Part shown: positions 27,993 to 36,746 of the stretch, piece by piece
Layout: each line of letters begins with the position of its first letter
Numbering within the stretch: the first letter of the stretch is position 1
NCBI GenBank assembly: GCA_016217735.1
Contig: JACRGQ010000027.1
Location: 1-64,000, forward strand
DNA from: Nitrospinota bacterium
GTDB lineage: Bacteria; Nitrospinota_A; UBA7883; JACRGQ01
DNA length: 64,000 nt
Direction of reading: 5' to 3'
Translations under genes and position numbers: made by a program
The notes under the pieces: generated by a model
What the model saw: only the letters and a program-made list of their open reading frames with translations
What the model was told of the DNA's origin: nothing
Databases searched by the model: none

Positions 27993-28089
27993 CTTTTGAA
28001 AAGACGCGGCGGCGATGGATTTTTCGAGAGAAACATACTAAAGTATGTTGACTGAGAAAAATGCAAGCCAACGCGATAATTTTCAAAAG
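27993..28089. repeat. Triple nested palindrome
   Basis: Three concentric inverted repeats: CTTTTGAAAA/TTTTCAAAAG (27993-28002, 28080-28089), ATTTTTC/GAAAAAT (28019-28025, 28056-28062) and AACATACT/AGTATGTT (28032-28039, 28042-28049). The whole 97-nt stretch can fold into one interrupted hairpin and encodes nothing. Confidence 0.65.
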
Positions 28090-28142
28090 ATCGGCGGTTA
28101 CCGGATTATGAACGGCAACGCCGTGAATAAGCCGGGCTGACC

Positions 28143-28820
28143 GTGCTGCTCTGGCGGAACGCATTCGAACGGCATATGCGGGAAGCGTTGGGACGCAACC
28201 TGCGGCTCATCTGGACCGTGAACCGGCGGGTGATGATCTCGTTGCGGCGCAAGAACGGGCTGCCGGTGCTCCGTGTGCACGAAAGCTTCGCCACCGCGGG
28301 CCAGCAACTGCTCGGCGACCTCGTGACATTCCTCCTCCGCGGACATAAAGCGCCGCAAAGCATCAAAGATTTTGTGCGGACAATAGAAAGCACGCGGGAA
28401 CCGCGGGCAATCCGCATCGTCACCCGCGGCAAGCACCATGATCTGCGCGATATCTACCGCAAGCTCAACGCCGAATATTTCGGCGAAAAGCTTGCCGGCC
28501 ACATCACCTGGGGACGCAGGGCCTTCGGCGTGAAACGCTCCATCACCTTCGGCACCTATACTTTCGAGCGGAAGCTGATACGCATCCACCCGGTGCTGGA
28601 TACCGGGCTAACACCTCTCTTCTACCTGGAAAGCGTGGTGCACCACGAGATGGTTCACGAATACCTCCACACGGTGGAAGGGATCGGCCGCAAGCGCGGC
28701 AAGATGCATACACGCGGATTCCGCGAACTGGAACGGGGATTCAAGTTTTACGAAATGGCCAAGGCGTGGGAAAAACGCCACCTGAACAAACTGCTCCGCT
28801 ACCAACCAGCGGAGGAGTAA
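28143..28820 (+). CDS. SprT/YgjP-like zinc metalloprotease-domain protein
   Basis: A 225-residue protein with the zincin motif HHEMVHEYLH (about 173-182), preceded by DIYRKLNAEYFGEKL and the WGRR segment, and followed by HTRGFRELE with a third His. This is the SprT-like pattern. The N-terminal 80 residues are basic and not recognised. GTG at 28143 is taken as the start with little ribosome-site support; ATG at 28176 is an alternative. Confidence 0.75.
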   Translation: MLLWRNAFERHMREALGRNLRLIWTVNRRVMISLRRKNGLPVLRVHESFATAGQQLLGDLVTFLLRGHKAPQSIKDFVRTIESTREPRAIRIVTRGKHHDLRDIYRKLNAEYFGEKLAGHITWGRRAFGVKRSITFGTYTFERKLIRIHPVLDTGLTPLFYLESVVHHEMVHEYLHTVEGIGRKRGKMHTRGFRELERGFKFYEMAKAWEKRHLNKLLRYQPAEE

Positions 28821-28833
28821 GTTCTTTAGGTGG

Positions 28834-28872
28834 GTACATGCTCTTGGCATGTACATTGCCGCGGGGCGGCAA
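28834..28872. repeat. GTAC-hairpin repeat (family B), short copy
   Basis: GTACATGC-TCTTG-GCATGTAC (28834-28854) is followed at once by TTGCCGC-GGG-GCGGCAA (28856-28872). Both stems are perfect. Longer modular copies are at 46493 and 50602. Confidence 0.7.
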
Positions 28873-28875
28873 GAA

Positions 28876-28921
28876 AGCTTTGATACTATTTCTGGGTGCC
28901 GGATCGGTGTCCGGCATGACA
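28876..28921 (+). repeat. Family A palindromic repeat, copy 2
   Basis: AGCTTTGATACTATTTCTGG start and CATGACA end, with stem GCCGGA/TCCGGC around TCGGTG (28898-28915). The stem sequence differs from copy 1 by a compensating change. Confidence 0.7.
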
Positions 28922-28941
28922 AAAAAAGGGGCGGCGCGGCG

Positions 28942-29331
28942 TTACTTTTTGATCGGCTGGCCGCAGGAGGCGCAGAAGCGGTCGCCCGCATCGGCCTTCG
29001 CGCCGCAATCGGAGCAGAAACGGGCCTTTTCACCGGCACGCGCGGCTGGCTGTTCCTTGGGGGCGTTATCCAGACGCTTCATCACCTTCACCGCCTCCGC
29101 CTCGTAGCGGCTCTTCAGGGCGGCGTAATCGGCTTCGTCGATCTTGCCGGTCTTGTAATCAAATTCAAGATCCTTCAGCGCCACAAACGCCGCTTCCTTG
29201 GCGGAAAGCAGCTTGTGCCGCTCGTCTCCTTCATCCACTTCCCCTTCGGCAAGCGACGGTTTGACAAACAGCGGATACCCGATAGCGGCCATCACCGCCA
29301 GCGCCAACAACACTTCAACTATGGTAATCAT
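28942..29331 (-). CDS. Zinc-ribbon protein paired with CcmH (CcmI-like N-terminus)
   Basis: A 129-residue protein with one N-terminal membrane helix, the helical segment KEAAFVALKDLEFDYKTGKI then DEADYAALKSRYEAEA that resembles CcmI-type partners, and a C-terminal zinc ribbon (FCSDCGAK, FCASCGQP). It overlaps ccmH by ATGA and so is translated with it. A role in cytochrome c maturation is inferred from this coupling. Confidence 0.72.
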   Translation of the reverse strand: MITIVEVLLALAVMAAIGYPLFVKPSLAEGEVDEGDERHKLLSAKEAAFVALKDLEFDYKTGKIDEADYAALKSRYEAEAVKVMKRLDNAPKEQPAARAGEKARFCSDCGAKADAGDRFCASCGQPIKK

Positions 29332-29831
29332 TCTTCGTATTTATCCAATTCATCGCGCATTTTTTTCAAATAGGGGTCGCCTTCGCCGCTCTCCGCCGTT
29401 TTCTTGGGGGAGGCGTCCGGGGAAACCGCGGCGCGGTTGCCGCTCCACCGCTTGAGGATCATCGCCACCAACATGCCGACGGCGACAATCGCCACAAACG
29501 GCGTTACCCACGCCATCACATTAAATCCCTTAAAAGTGGGGGCCGCGAGAATCGCTTCGCCGCGGCTTTTCACCATTTGGTTTATGATCTCCTGCCGGGG
29601 CGTGCCGCTATCCACCATCTGGCATATCTCCTTGCGCGCCGGAATGGCTTTGTCGCAATTCTCATGCGGGCAGGTCTTCAGCGTGGTGCCGCAGCCGCAC
29701 AGGCAGGCCATGTCCGAAATGAGGCTCTCATACAACGCGTCTTTGTCCGCCGCGCCCACGGGGATTTGTTCCGCCGCCCGGACGGAAGCGGAAAGGGCCA
29801 GAATCAAAAGGAGCATCACAAGTTGTTTCAT
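29328..29831 (-). CDS. ccmH: CcmH-family cytochrome c maturation protein
   Basis: A 167-residue protein with a signal peptide, a periplasmic domain with MACLCGCGTTLKTCPHENC, the helical QMVDSGTPRQEIINQMV segment, and one C-terminal membrane helix. Classical CcmH has LRCxxCQ for reducing apocytochrome thiols; here the Cys-rich CLCGC version replaces it, as in a divergent branch of the CcmH/NrfF family. A TAAAAT -10 with TGG extension ends 6 nt before the ATG. The rest of the ccm system is not in the window. Confidence 0.82.
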   Translation of the reverse strand: MKQLVMLLLILALSASVRAAEQIPVGAADKDALYESLISDMACLCGCGTTLKTCPHENCDKAIPARKEICQMVDSGTPRQEIINQMVKSRGEAILAAPTFKGFNVMAWVTPFVAIVAVGMLVAMILKRWSGNRAAVSPDASPKKTAESGEGDPYLKKMRDELDKYEE

Positions 29832-29869
29832 GTTTTCATTTTACCATAATCGCGGCGGCATCTACCCGG

Positions 29870-32350
29870 TCAAGAAACGGCGGAGGAGACTTTTTGCGCG
29901 GGAACCTTCATAACCGCGCCGTACTTCACCATCTTGCGCAGCCCGGTCAGCCGGAATCCGGGGAGCGCCGCGCGGAGTTTTCCCCAAAACCCTTCCAGTG
30001 TGCTTTCAAAGCGAAGCACCGCCTTCTCCCCCTCCCGTTCAAGGGAAATAACGGTAAGCCCCTCGATGCCGTCGAACGCCGCTTTCACCGCCTCGATGGC
30101 GGGCTCTTCGGGTCCGGTATCCGTCATCGTCCAGAGGGTTTTTTCGGTGGCGGATTGTATGGAGCGGTACGGCGGCGTTCTCAGTTCGGCCCCCTCGATG
30201 GTAATCCCCCGTTCAAGCTCGGCGTTGAGCCGCTGGACTATCACGGCCGGTTCCACCGGATGCTCGAAGTCGATATCGACCATCTCGCACAATGAAACCG
30301 TGCCGACCGGCAATGCGGTGCCAAACGCCATCTTGATATGCGGATGAAATCCCCCGCTGTGGGCGACCGGCAGGGCGGCACGCCGAAGCGCGCGGGAAAA
30401 GCCGTTGAGCATCTCCAGATGCGCCAGGTAGCGGGCCATCCCCTCTTTCCGGAACGTGAGGCGGTACTTAAACACCGGGGTCTCCCCTTCGATGTGCGGC
30501 GCGGGGGAAACCGGCGGCACGGTGGACGGCGGATAAATCACGTTATCGTTGGCCGGCAGACCGCAGCCCAGGCATTTGTCGAAACGGCAGTCGGTAGTGA
30601 CAACTTCGGCGAGAGCGTCTTTCAACTCCCGTTTGAGGTATTTTTTCGCAATGCCGATATCGAGGTGATCCCACGGCAAGGTTTCGTCAAGGCCGCGCCG
30701 CCGCAGGGCGTACTCGTCCGGATCAACCCCGCATTCGGCGAATGCCGCGCGCCACGCGTCAAGCTTGAAGTATTCGCTCCAGCCGTCAAGGCGGCACCCT
30801 TTCTCATAGGCGCGCCGCACCACCGCCGCCAGCCGCCGGTCGCCGCGGGAAAAGACCCCTTCCATCCAGCTCATCTCCACGTCGTGCCCCTTGAGCTGCA
30901 CCCCCCGCATCCTGCGGAACGCGTCGGTGAGCATCATCTTCTTGCGCATGTTCTCTTCCATCGCCTGCATCGGTTCCCACTGGAACGGCGTGTGGGCTTT
31001 GGGAACGAATTGGCCCACCCCCACATTGATGTTCTGGAATTTATGGTTCCCCTCGCGCAGGCGGTTGATATCCTGTACCAGCCGGACAATCCCCTCCACA
31101 TCATCATCGGTCTCGGTGGGAAGCCCGATCATGAAATAAAGCTTCAGTTGCCGCCACCCCCCGGCCAACACCTTGCGGGCGGTTTCAATAATCTCTTCAT
31201 TGGTGATCTTTTTGTTGATGACGCGGCGCAACCGTTCGCTCCCCGCTTCGGCGGTGATGGTGAAACCGGTTTTGCGCACCCGCGCGATCTGCCGGATGAG
31301 CGGCGCGGTGAGCGTGCCGGAGCGGAGCGACGGCAGCGAAACGGAGATATTCTCCCGCGCGGTTCTATCCATCAGCATCGTCACCAACGGCTCGATGTTG
31401 CTGTAGTCGCCGCTGGAGAGCGAAGCGAGCGATACGTCGTCATAGCCGGTTTTCTTGAGCGCCGTGTCGATGATCGCCAGGACTTCTTCCGGACGGCGTT
31501 CGCGCACCGGGCGGTAGGTCATCCCCGCTTGGCAATAGCGGCAGCCGCCGGTGCAGCCGCGGTCGATCTCCACCGTCAGGCGGTCGAACACCGGCTGGCC
31601 GTAGGGAATCACCATATCCATCGGAAACGGACTTTGCGAAAGATCCTTGAGAATCGCGCGGCGCGGCTCCGGCAACCCCGCGGCCACCGGCGTGATGGCG
31701 GCAACGCGGGGGCCGTCGTATGTCACGTTAAAAAGCGACGGGACGTAAACCCCCTCGATATCGGCCAGCGAGCGCAGAATTTCTTTCCGCTCCGTTTTTC
31801 GCGCTTTCAGTTCGGCATAGCGGTTGGCCAGCAGCGGCAAAACCTCTTCGGCGTCTCCCATCACAAAAAGGTCGAAGAAGGCCGCCACCGGTTCGGGATT
31901 GAAAACCGACGCCCCGCCGCCGATCACCAGCGGGTCGGCTTCGGAGCGCTCCGCCGCCTCCAGCGGCACCTTGCCAAGCTCAAGCATCGCCAGTATCTCG
32001 GTGAAGCAAAGCTCGGTGGAGATGCTGAAGCCGGCGATATCGAATGCGTTAAGCGGGTCGTGCGATTCAAGGGAGCGGAGCGGCTGTCCCTCGCGGCGGA
32101 GCAACGCCTCCATGTCCGGTTCCGGCGCGAAAAACCGCTCGGCCCAAAGCCCCTCGGCGTTATTCACGACGGAATAAAGGATTTTGAGGCCCAGATGCGA
32201 CATGCCGATCCGGTACAGTTCCGGAAAACATAACGCCACGCGGCAGCGAACGCGCCCCTTCTCCTTCACCACGGCGCGCACTTCGTTCCCCACATACTGC
32301 GAGGGGTTGTGCGCTTCATCCAAAAACGGTTCGTAGGGGTGGCTAATCAT
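29870..32350 (-). CDS. B12-binding-like radical SAM protein fused to a DUF2344 domain
   Basis: An 826-residue protein. The N-terminal part resembles the TIGR03960 family, with a cobalamin-binding-like fold and radical SAM cluster motif CTGGCRYCQAG in DRGCTGGCRYC. The LASLSSGDYSNIEPL and EAGSERLRRVINK segments are typical. The C-terminal about 210 residues (YRLTFRKEGMARYLAHLEML, RRAALPVAHSGGFHPHIKM, FGTALPVGTVS) form a TIGR03936/DUF2344 domain, often encoded separately. The reaction is unknown; links to RNA modification have been suggested. It overlaps rodA by 8 nt. Confidence 0.88.
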   Translation of the reverse strand: MISHPYEPFLDEAHNPSQYVGNEVRAVVKEKGRVRCRVALCFPELYRIGMSHLGLKILYSVVNNAEGLWAERFFAPEPDMEALLRREGQPLRSLESHDPLNAFDIAGFSISTELCFTEILAMLELGKVPLEAAERSEADPLVIGGGASVFNPEPVAAFFDLFVMGDAEEVLPLLANRYAELKARKTERKEILRSLADIEGVYVPSLFNVTYDGPRVAAITPVAAGLPEPRRAILKDLSQSPFPMDMVIPYGQPVFDRLTVEIDRGCTGGCRYCQAGMTYRPVRERRPEEVLAIIDTALKKTGYDDVSLASLSSGDYSNIEPLVTMLMDRTARENISVSLPSLRSGTLTAPLIRQIARVRKTGFTITAEAGSERLRRVINKKITNEEIIETARKVLAGGWRQLKLYFMIGLPTETDDDVEGIVRLVQDINRLREGNHKFQNINVGVGQFVPKAHTPFQWEPMQAMEENMRKKMMLTDAFRRMRGVQLKGHDVEMSWMEGVFSRGDRRLAAVVRRAYEKGCRLDGWSEYFKLDAWRAAFAECGVDPDEYALRRRGLDETLPWDHLDIGIAKKYLKRELKDALAEVVTTDCRFDKCLGCGLPANDNVIYPPSTVPPVSPAPHIEGETPVFKYRLTFRKEGMARYLAHLEMLNGFSRALRRAALPVAHSGGFHPHIKMAFGTALPVGTVSLCEMVDIDFEHPVEPAVIVQRLNAELERGITIEGAELRTPPYRSIQSATEKTLWTMTDTGPEEPAIEAVKAAFDGIEGLTVISLEREGEKAVLRFESTLEGFWGKLRAALPGFRLTGLRKMVKYGAVMKVPAQKVSSAVS

Positions 32351-33464
32351 GGCGGAATCTCCTCATTCGTATGCTGATCAGGATGCCGAGCGCCGCGTAG
32401 TTGGTGAGCAGGGCCGAACCCCCATAACTAAATAACGGCAGGGGGATGCCGACAATCGGGGTGATCCCGATGGTCATGCTGACATTATACAGGAAGTGAA
32501 AACCGATCATGCCGGTGATGCCGGCCGCCAGCAGGCTGCCAATGCGGTCCTTCGAATTGATGATGAGGTCCATCATGCGCAGCACGAGGGATACGAACAG
32601 GATGAGCAGCAGGAATACCCCTAAAAAGCCGACCTCTTCGGCGTATACGGCGAAAATGAAATCGGTGTGTTTTTCAGGCAGGAAGTTCAGCTTGCTCTGT
32701 GTGCCGGCGAAAAACCCCTTGCCCAAAAAACCGCCGCTGCCGATGGCTATCTTGGACTGGATGGTGTGATAGCCGGTGCCGAGCGGATCGGTGGTGGGAT
32801 CAATCATCGCCAATACGCGGTTCTTCTGGTAATCCTTCAGGTTGAACCAGCCGACCGGAACAAGCACCATCATGCCGATGATGATGGCGATGAGCGCATT
32901 TTTCCTGATGCCATTGATGAACGCCATCGCGAAAAAAATGACGATAAGCACGCTTGCGGTGCCAAGATCCGGCTGCTTGGCTATCAGGAGCGCCGGGATG
33001 AGCGTGAGGATGGCCGGCACAAGAAGCTGCTTGAATCCCAGCTCTTCGGCAAGCTCCCGCGCGTAATTGAAATATTTGGTCAGGGCCATGATGAGAACCA
33101 CCTTCATCATTTCAGAGGGCTGCACGTTAAGGCCGCCGAACCCGAGCCACCGCTGCGAACCGCCGATCACCCGCCCTCCGGCCAACACGGCCACCAACAG
33201 GCCAAGGAAAATGATATAGAAGAGATAGGCGGGGCGCTCCCAAATACGGTAGTCCATCATCGCCACGCCGGACATCAGAATAATGCCGTAGATATTCCAC
33301 TCAAGCTGCTTGAGATACAAGCCGCGGAACGCCGCCGAATCGCTGGCGAAGTTCGCGCTATAGATCACGAACACGCCGAGCAGGGAAATCGACAGCGCCA
33401 GCAGGAACAGAGGCCAGTCGAACAGGCCGAACCATTTATCGCCGAGCGTGGAGTTTTCGTTCAT
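32343..33464 (-). CDS. rodA: Rod-shape peptidoglycan glycosyltransferase RodA
   Basis: A 373-residue SEDS protein with about ten membrane helices. Signature segments include GGRVIGGSQRWLGFGGLNVQ, PSEMMKVV, KQPDLGTASV, FLPEKHTDFIFAVYAEEVGF and IPLPLFSYGGSALL. It polymerises lipid II together with PBP2. It starts 2 nt after the mrdA stop and overlaps the radical SAM gene, so the three are one leftward unit. Confidence 0.95.
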   Translation of the reverse strand: MNENSTLGDKWFGLFDWPLFLLALSISLLGVFVIYSANFASDSAAFRGLYLKQLEWNIYGIILMSGVAMMDYRIWERPAYLFYIIFLGLLVAVLAGGRVIGGSQRWLGFGGLNVQPSEMMKVVLIMALTKYFNYARELAEELGFKQLLVPAILTLIPALLIAKQPDLGTASVLIVIFFAMAFINGIRKNALIAIIIGMMVLVPVGWFNLKDYQKNRVLAMIDPTTDPLGTGYHTIQSKIAIGSGGFLGKGFFAGTQSKLNFLPEKHTDFIFAVYAEEVGFLGVFLLLILFVSLVLRMMDLIINSKDRIGSLLAAGITGMIGFHFLYNVSMTIGITPIVGIPLPLFSYGGSALLTNYAALGILISIRMRRFRHD

Positions 33465-33466
33465 CT

Positions 33467-35332
33467 TTACGAAACCGGCTTTCGCGGAGCCTCGGTCTTC
33501 CGGGCCTCCGCCGCCTTTATCATCGCATCAAGGTACGCGGTGAACATGGCGCGGGCCACCGGGGCGGCCGCCGTGCCGCCGTGGCCGCCGTGCTCCACGA
33601 TAACGGCCACCGCTATTTGCGGATCCTCCACCGGGGCGAAGGCCACGAACCACGCGTGGTCACGGAACTTTTCGGGAAGCTTGTCGGGATCGAGGTTGTG
33701 TTCCCCTTCTTTCAATTTCACCACCTGCACGGTGCCGGTTTTCCCCGCCACGCGGATATGTGGAACGCGGCAACTCCAAAAAGCGGTTCCCCGTTCGGAG
33801 TTAACCACCATCTCGAGCCCTTCTTTGATAAGGCCGACATTTTTCTGCGAAAGACCCGTATGCTGTCCCCCAAGCGCTTCGGGTGTGGCCGCTTCATGTT
33901 CTCCCAAGCGGGTCAGCCGCAGGTTCGGCATCCAGCCGCCATTCGCCACGGCCGCAACCGCGCGGGCCATCTGTATCGGTGTTACCTGATTGTATCCTTG
34001 TCCGATCGCCACCGAAAGCGTTTCCCCCGCGATCCACGGCTCTTTCCGGTATTTCTCCTTCCATGCGGTGTTCGGGATAAGCCCCCCCTTTTCATGGTCG
34101 AGGCCAAGGCCTGTGCGTTGGCTCAAACCAAACTTCACCGCCATATCGTGAATCTTGTCCACCCCCAAACGCAGCCCGACGTTGTAAAAGTAGACGTCAC
34201 AGCTTTGCTCCAGCGCGTGCGTCAGGGTCATATTGCCGTGTCCCGCTTTTTTCCAGCAGCGGTAAACGCGCCGCCCAAGCCGGAATGAGCCATTGCAATT
34301 GAAGGCCGTGTTTTCATCGATCACCCCTTCTTTCAGGCCCGCGGCGGTCATCACAAATTTGAAAGTGGATCCGGGAGGATAGACCCCCTGTATGGCACGG
34401 TTGTTCAGCGGATGATACTCGTCATTCAGCAGGCTGCGCCAATACTCGGTTTCCACCCCGCTGGCGAACTCGTTGGGGTTGAAATCCGGATGGCTCACCA
34501 TCGCGAGTATCTCGCCGGTTTTAGGATTGATAGCCACCGCAGCGCCGTTTTTCCCTTCCATCGCCTGCTCGGCGGCAAATTGCGTTTTATAGTCGATGGA
34601 AAGATAAAGATCGGTTCCCGCGCCGGGAGGGATGCGCCTGATCATCTTCAACTCCCGGCCCGTGGCATCCACTTCGATGATGTTGACCCCCTTTTGGCCG
34701 CGCAGCAACGGCTCGAAACTTCTCTCGATGCCGAACTTGCCGATAAAATCCCCTTTGCGGTAATCCTTGTAAAAACCCTGGCCGATTTGATCCTTGGAAA
34801 TTTCCCCCAGATAGCCCAGCAAGTGCGAGCTGAAACGTTCATACCTGTAGCTGCGGACAGGCCTCACATCAAGCGAGACCCCCGGCAGTTCGTAACGGTG
34901 TTCCTCCAGCCGGGCGGCATCGTCGCGGCTGATGTCATGGGCCAGAACGTAAGCTTGGAATGGTTGCAACGCTTTGATTTTACGCATAGTATCTTCCTTG
35001 TTGAAGGAGATGAGCGTGGCAAGCTTATCCATGACCGCGCCGAAATCGGGCATGTCTTCGCGGATGATCACGATGTTGAACGATGCGCGGCTGCTCACCA
35101 GTTCCACCCCGGACCGGTCATAGATTGTCCCGCGGTAATCCGGCAGCGGTATTTGGCGCAAACGGTTGCTTTCGGCCAGTTCCTTCAGGTCATCCCCTTG
35201 TATAACCTGCAGATACCATAGGCGGATCAGCAGAACAAGGAACACGGTAAGGATGAAACCGGCGAAGATAAAAAGGCGTGACCGGACCATCCGAAAATAT
35301 TTTTCATCCGAGCCATACGCGAAATCCATCAT
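33467..35332 (-). CDS. mrdA: Penicillin-binding protein 2 (transpeptidase)
   Basis: A 621-residue class B PBP with an N-terminal membrane helix, a dimerisation domain, and transpeptidase motifs: STFK in YPPGSTFKFVM (nucleophilic Ser), SCD in EQSCDVYFYN and KTGT in AGKTGTVQV. It cross-links peptidoglycan in the elongasome with RodA. The phosphomannomutase gene ends upstream at 35363, 30 nt before the ATG, so all may be transcribed together. Confidence 0.95.
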   Translation of the reverse strand: MMDFAYGSDEKYFRMVRSRLFIFAGFILTVFLVLLIRLWYLQVIQGDDLKELAESNRLRQIPLPDYRGTIYDRSGVELVSSRASFNIVIIREDMPDFGAVMDKLATLISFNKEDTMRKIKALQPFQAYVLAHDISRDDAARLEEHRYELPGVSLDVRPVRSYRYERFSSHLLGYLGEISKDQIGQGFYKDYRKGDFIGKFGIERSFEPLLRGQKGVNIIEVDATGRELKMIRRIPPGAGTDLYLSIDYKTQFAAEQAMEGKNGAAVAINPKTGEILAMVSHPDFNPNEFASGVETEYWRSLLNDEYHPLNNRAIQGVYPPGSTFKFVMTAAGLKEGVIDENTAFNCNGSFRLGRRVYRCWKKAGHGNMTLTHALEQSCDVYFYNVGLRLGVDKIHDMAVKFGLSQRTGLGLDHEKGGLIPNTAWKEKYRKEPWIAGETLSVAIGQGYNQVTPIQMARAVAAVANGGWMPNLRLTRLGEHEAATPEALGGQHTGLSQKNVGLIKEGLEMVVNSERGTAFWSCRVPHIRVAGKTGTVQVVKLKEGEHNLDPDKLPEKFRDHAWFVAFAPVEDPQIAVAVIVEHGGHGGTAAAPVARAMFTAYLDAMIKAAEARKTEAPRKPVS

Positions 35333-35362
35333 GTCAGTGCCGTTGCCCCTATCTAGCTGTTG

Positions 35363-36730
35363 TCAAAAGGGTTCGGTGTTTTTTAACGGCCCGAATGTGA
35401 TGAGTTTTTCGTACACTTCCCGCTTGTAGCGTTCGAGCGCGTCTTTTGTTTCCGCTTCGAAACGCATCACCAGCACCGGCTGGGTGTTGGAGGCGCGAAT
35501 GAGCCCCCACCCGCTGGCAAAATCAATTCTAACGCCATCAATATCAATAACTTTGTACTTAGCGCGGTAATACTCCACCAGTTCTTTCACAATAGCGAAT
35601 TTTTCGCTGTCGGGGCATTCCACGCGGATTTCGGGGGTGCTCTCCATATGTGGCACGTCTTTCAGGAAGGCGCTCACCGGTTCACTAGCGTTATCAATGA
35701 TTTTCAGCATCCTAGCGGTGGCGAAAATGGCGTCGTCGTAACCGTAGTAGTCCTCGCCAAAAAAGATGTGGGCGCTCATTTCGCCCGCCAATGGCGCACC
35801 TTCGTCAAGCATCCGCTGCTTGATGATGCTGTGTCCGGTGGCGCTCATAATAGGAATACCGCCATGTTTTTCAACCCATTGTGGCAGGTTTCGGCTGCAC
35901 TTCACGTCGAATATCACCTTCGCCCCTTTGCGGCGTGAAAGGAGATCGCGGGCGAAAATCATCAGCACTTGGTCGCCGTAGAGCAGGTTCCCCTTTTCGT
36001 CCACCACCCCGATCCGGTCGGCGTCGCCGTCATAACCGATACCGATGGCAGAGCCATGTTTTACAACGGCTTCTCGCAGTTGGAGGGTGTTTTTCAGCAC
36101 TGTGGGGTCGGGGTGGTGGTTGGGAAAGCGGCCATCCGGTTCGCTGAAAAGCTCGACGACTTCGCATCCCATCTCCTTGAAAAGACGGGGGGCAAGCAAT
36201 CCGCCACAGCCGTTGCCGCTGTCGATCACCACCTTGATTTTGCGGGAGAGTTTTATTTTCCCCTTCACCATTTCGATGTACGGATTGATGACATCCGCTT
36301 TTTTTACAATGCCTTTGCCTGTGGTGAACTTCCCCGCCTGCATCTCGCGGGCGATTTCCTGTATCTGCTTGCCCCAAAAACCCACCTTGTTGATTATCAA
36401 CTTGAAGCCGTTGAATTCAGGAGGATTGTGGCTGCCGGTAATCATCACCGCACCATCGGTTTTCAGGTGGTATTCCGCGAAGTAGAGCGCCGGAGTCGGA
36501 ACCCTTCCGATATCAACGACATCACAGCCAGCGGCGGTGAGTCCTTTGGAAAGCGCCGCGAAAAGCATATCGCCCGAAAGCCGGACATCGCGCCCTACGG
36601 CTACGGTCTTGCCCTTCGCGCCTATCACACGCGAGCCGAATGCACGGCCAAGTTTTTCAACAACATCGGGGGTGAGGTCTTTCTCCACCACGCCGCGAAT
36701 GTCATACTCACGAAAAATTTCCAGATTCAT
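35363..36730 (-). CDS. Phosphomannomutase/phosphoglucomutase
   Basis: A 455-residue alpha-D-phosphohexomutase. The phosphoserine loop is MITGSHNPPEFNG, the metal loop GYDGDADRIGVVD, the sugar-binding loop GEMSAHIFF and the phosphate-binding loop RASNTQPVLV. This is the AlgC/ManB type that interconverts hexose 1- and 6-phosphates for surface polysaccharides. ATG 36730 has GGGAGG close upstream. dusB ends 16 nt upstream of it. Confidence 0.93.
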   Translation of the reverse strand: MNLEIFREYDIRGVVEKDLTPDVVEKLGRAFGSRVIGAKGKTVAVGRDVRLSGDMLFAALSKGLTAAGCDVVDIGRVPTPALYFAEYHLKTDGAVMITGSHNPPEFNGFKLIINKVGFWGKQIQEIAREMQAGKFTTGKGIVKKADVINPYIEMVKGKIKLSRKIKVVIDSGNGCGGLLAPRLFKEMGCEVVELFSEPDGRFPNHHPDPTVLKNTLQLREAVVKHGSAIGIGYDGDADRIGVVDEKGNLLYGDQVLMIFARDLLSRRKGAKVIFDVKCSRNLPQWVEKHGGIPIMSATGHSIIKQRMLDEGAPLAGEMSAHIFFGEDYYGYDDAIFATARMLKIIDNASEPVSAFLKDVPHMESTPEIRVECPDSEKFAIVKELVEYYRAKYKVIDIDGVRIDFASGWGLIRASNTQPVLVMRFEAETKDALERYKREVYEKLITFGPLKNTEPF

Positions 36731-36746
36731 GCGTCCTCCCTTTTTT

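Noticed and set aside
30338-32233. Long open frame antisense to the radical SAM gene
   Set aside because: It mirrors codon bias of the strand opposite and is Arg/His/Pro-rich without any family motif; the opposite strand has a complete radical SAM protein. The same holds for long antisense frames over rodA/mrdA, moeA, topA, nrdJ and both kinases.
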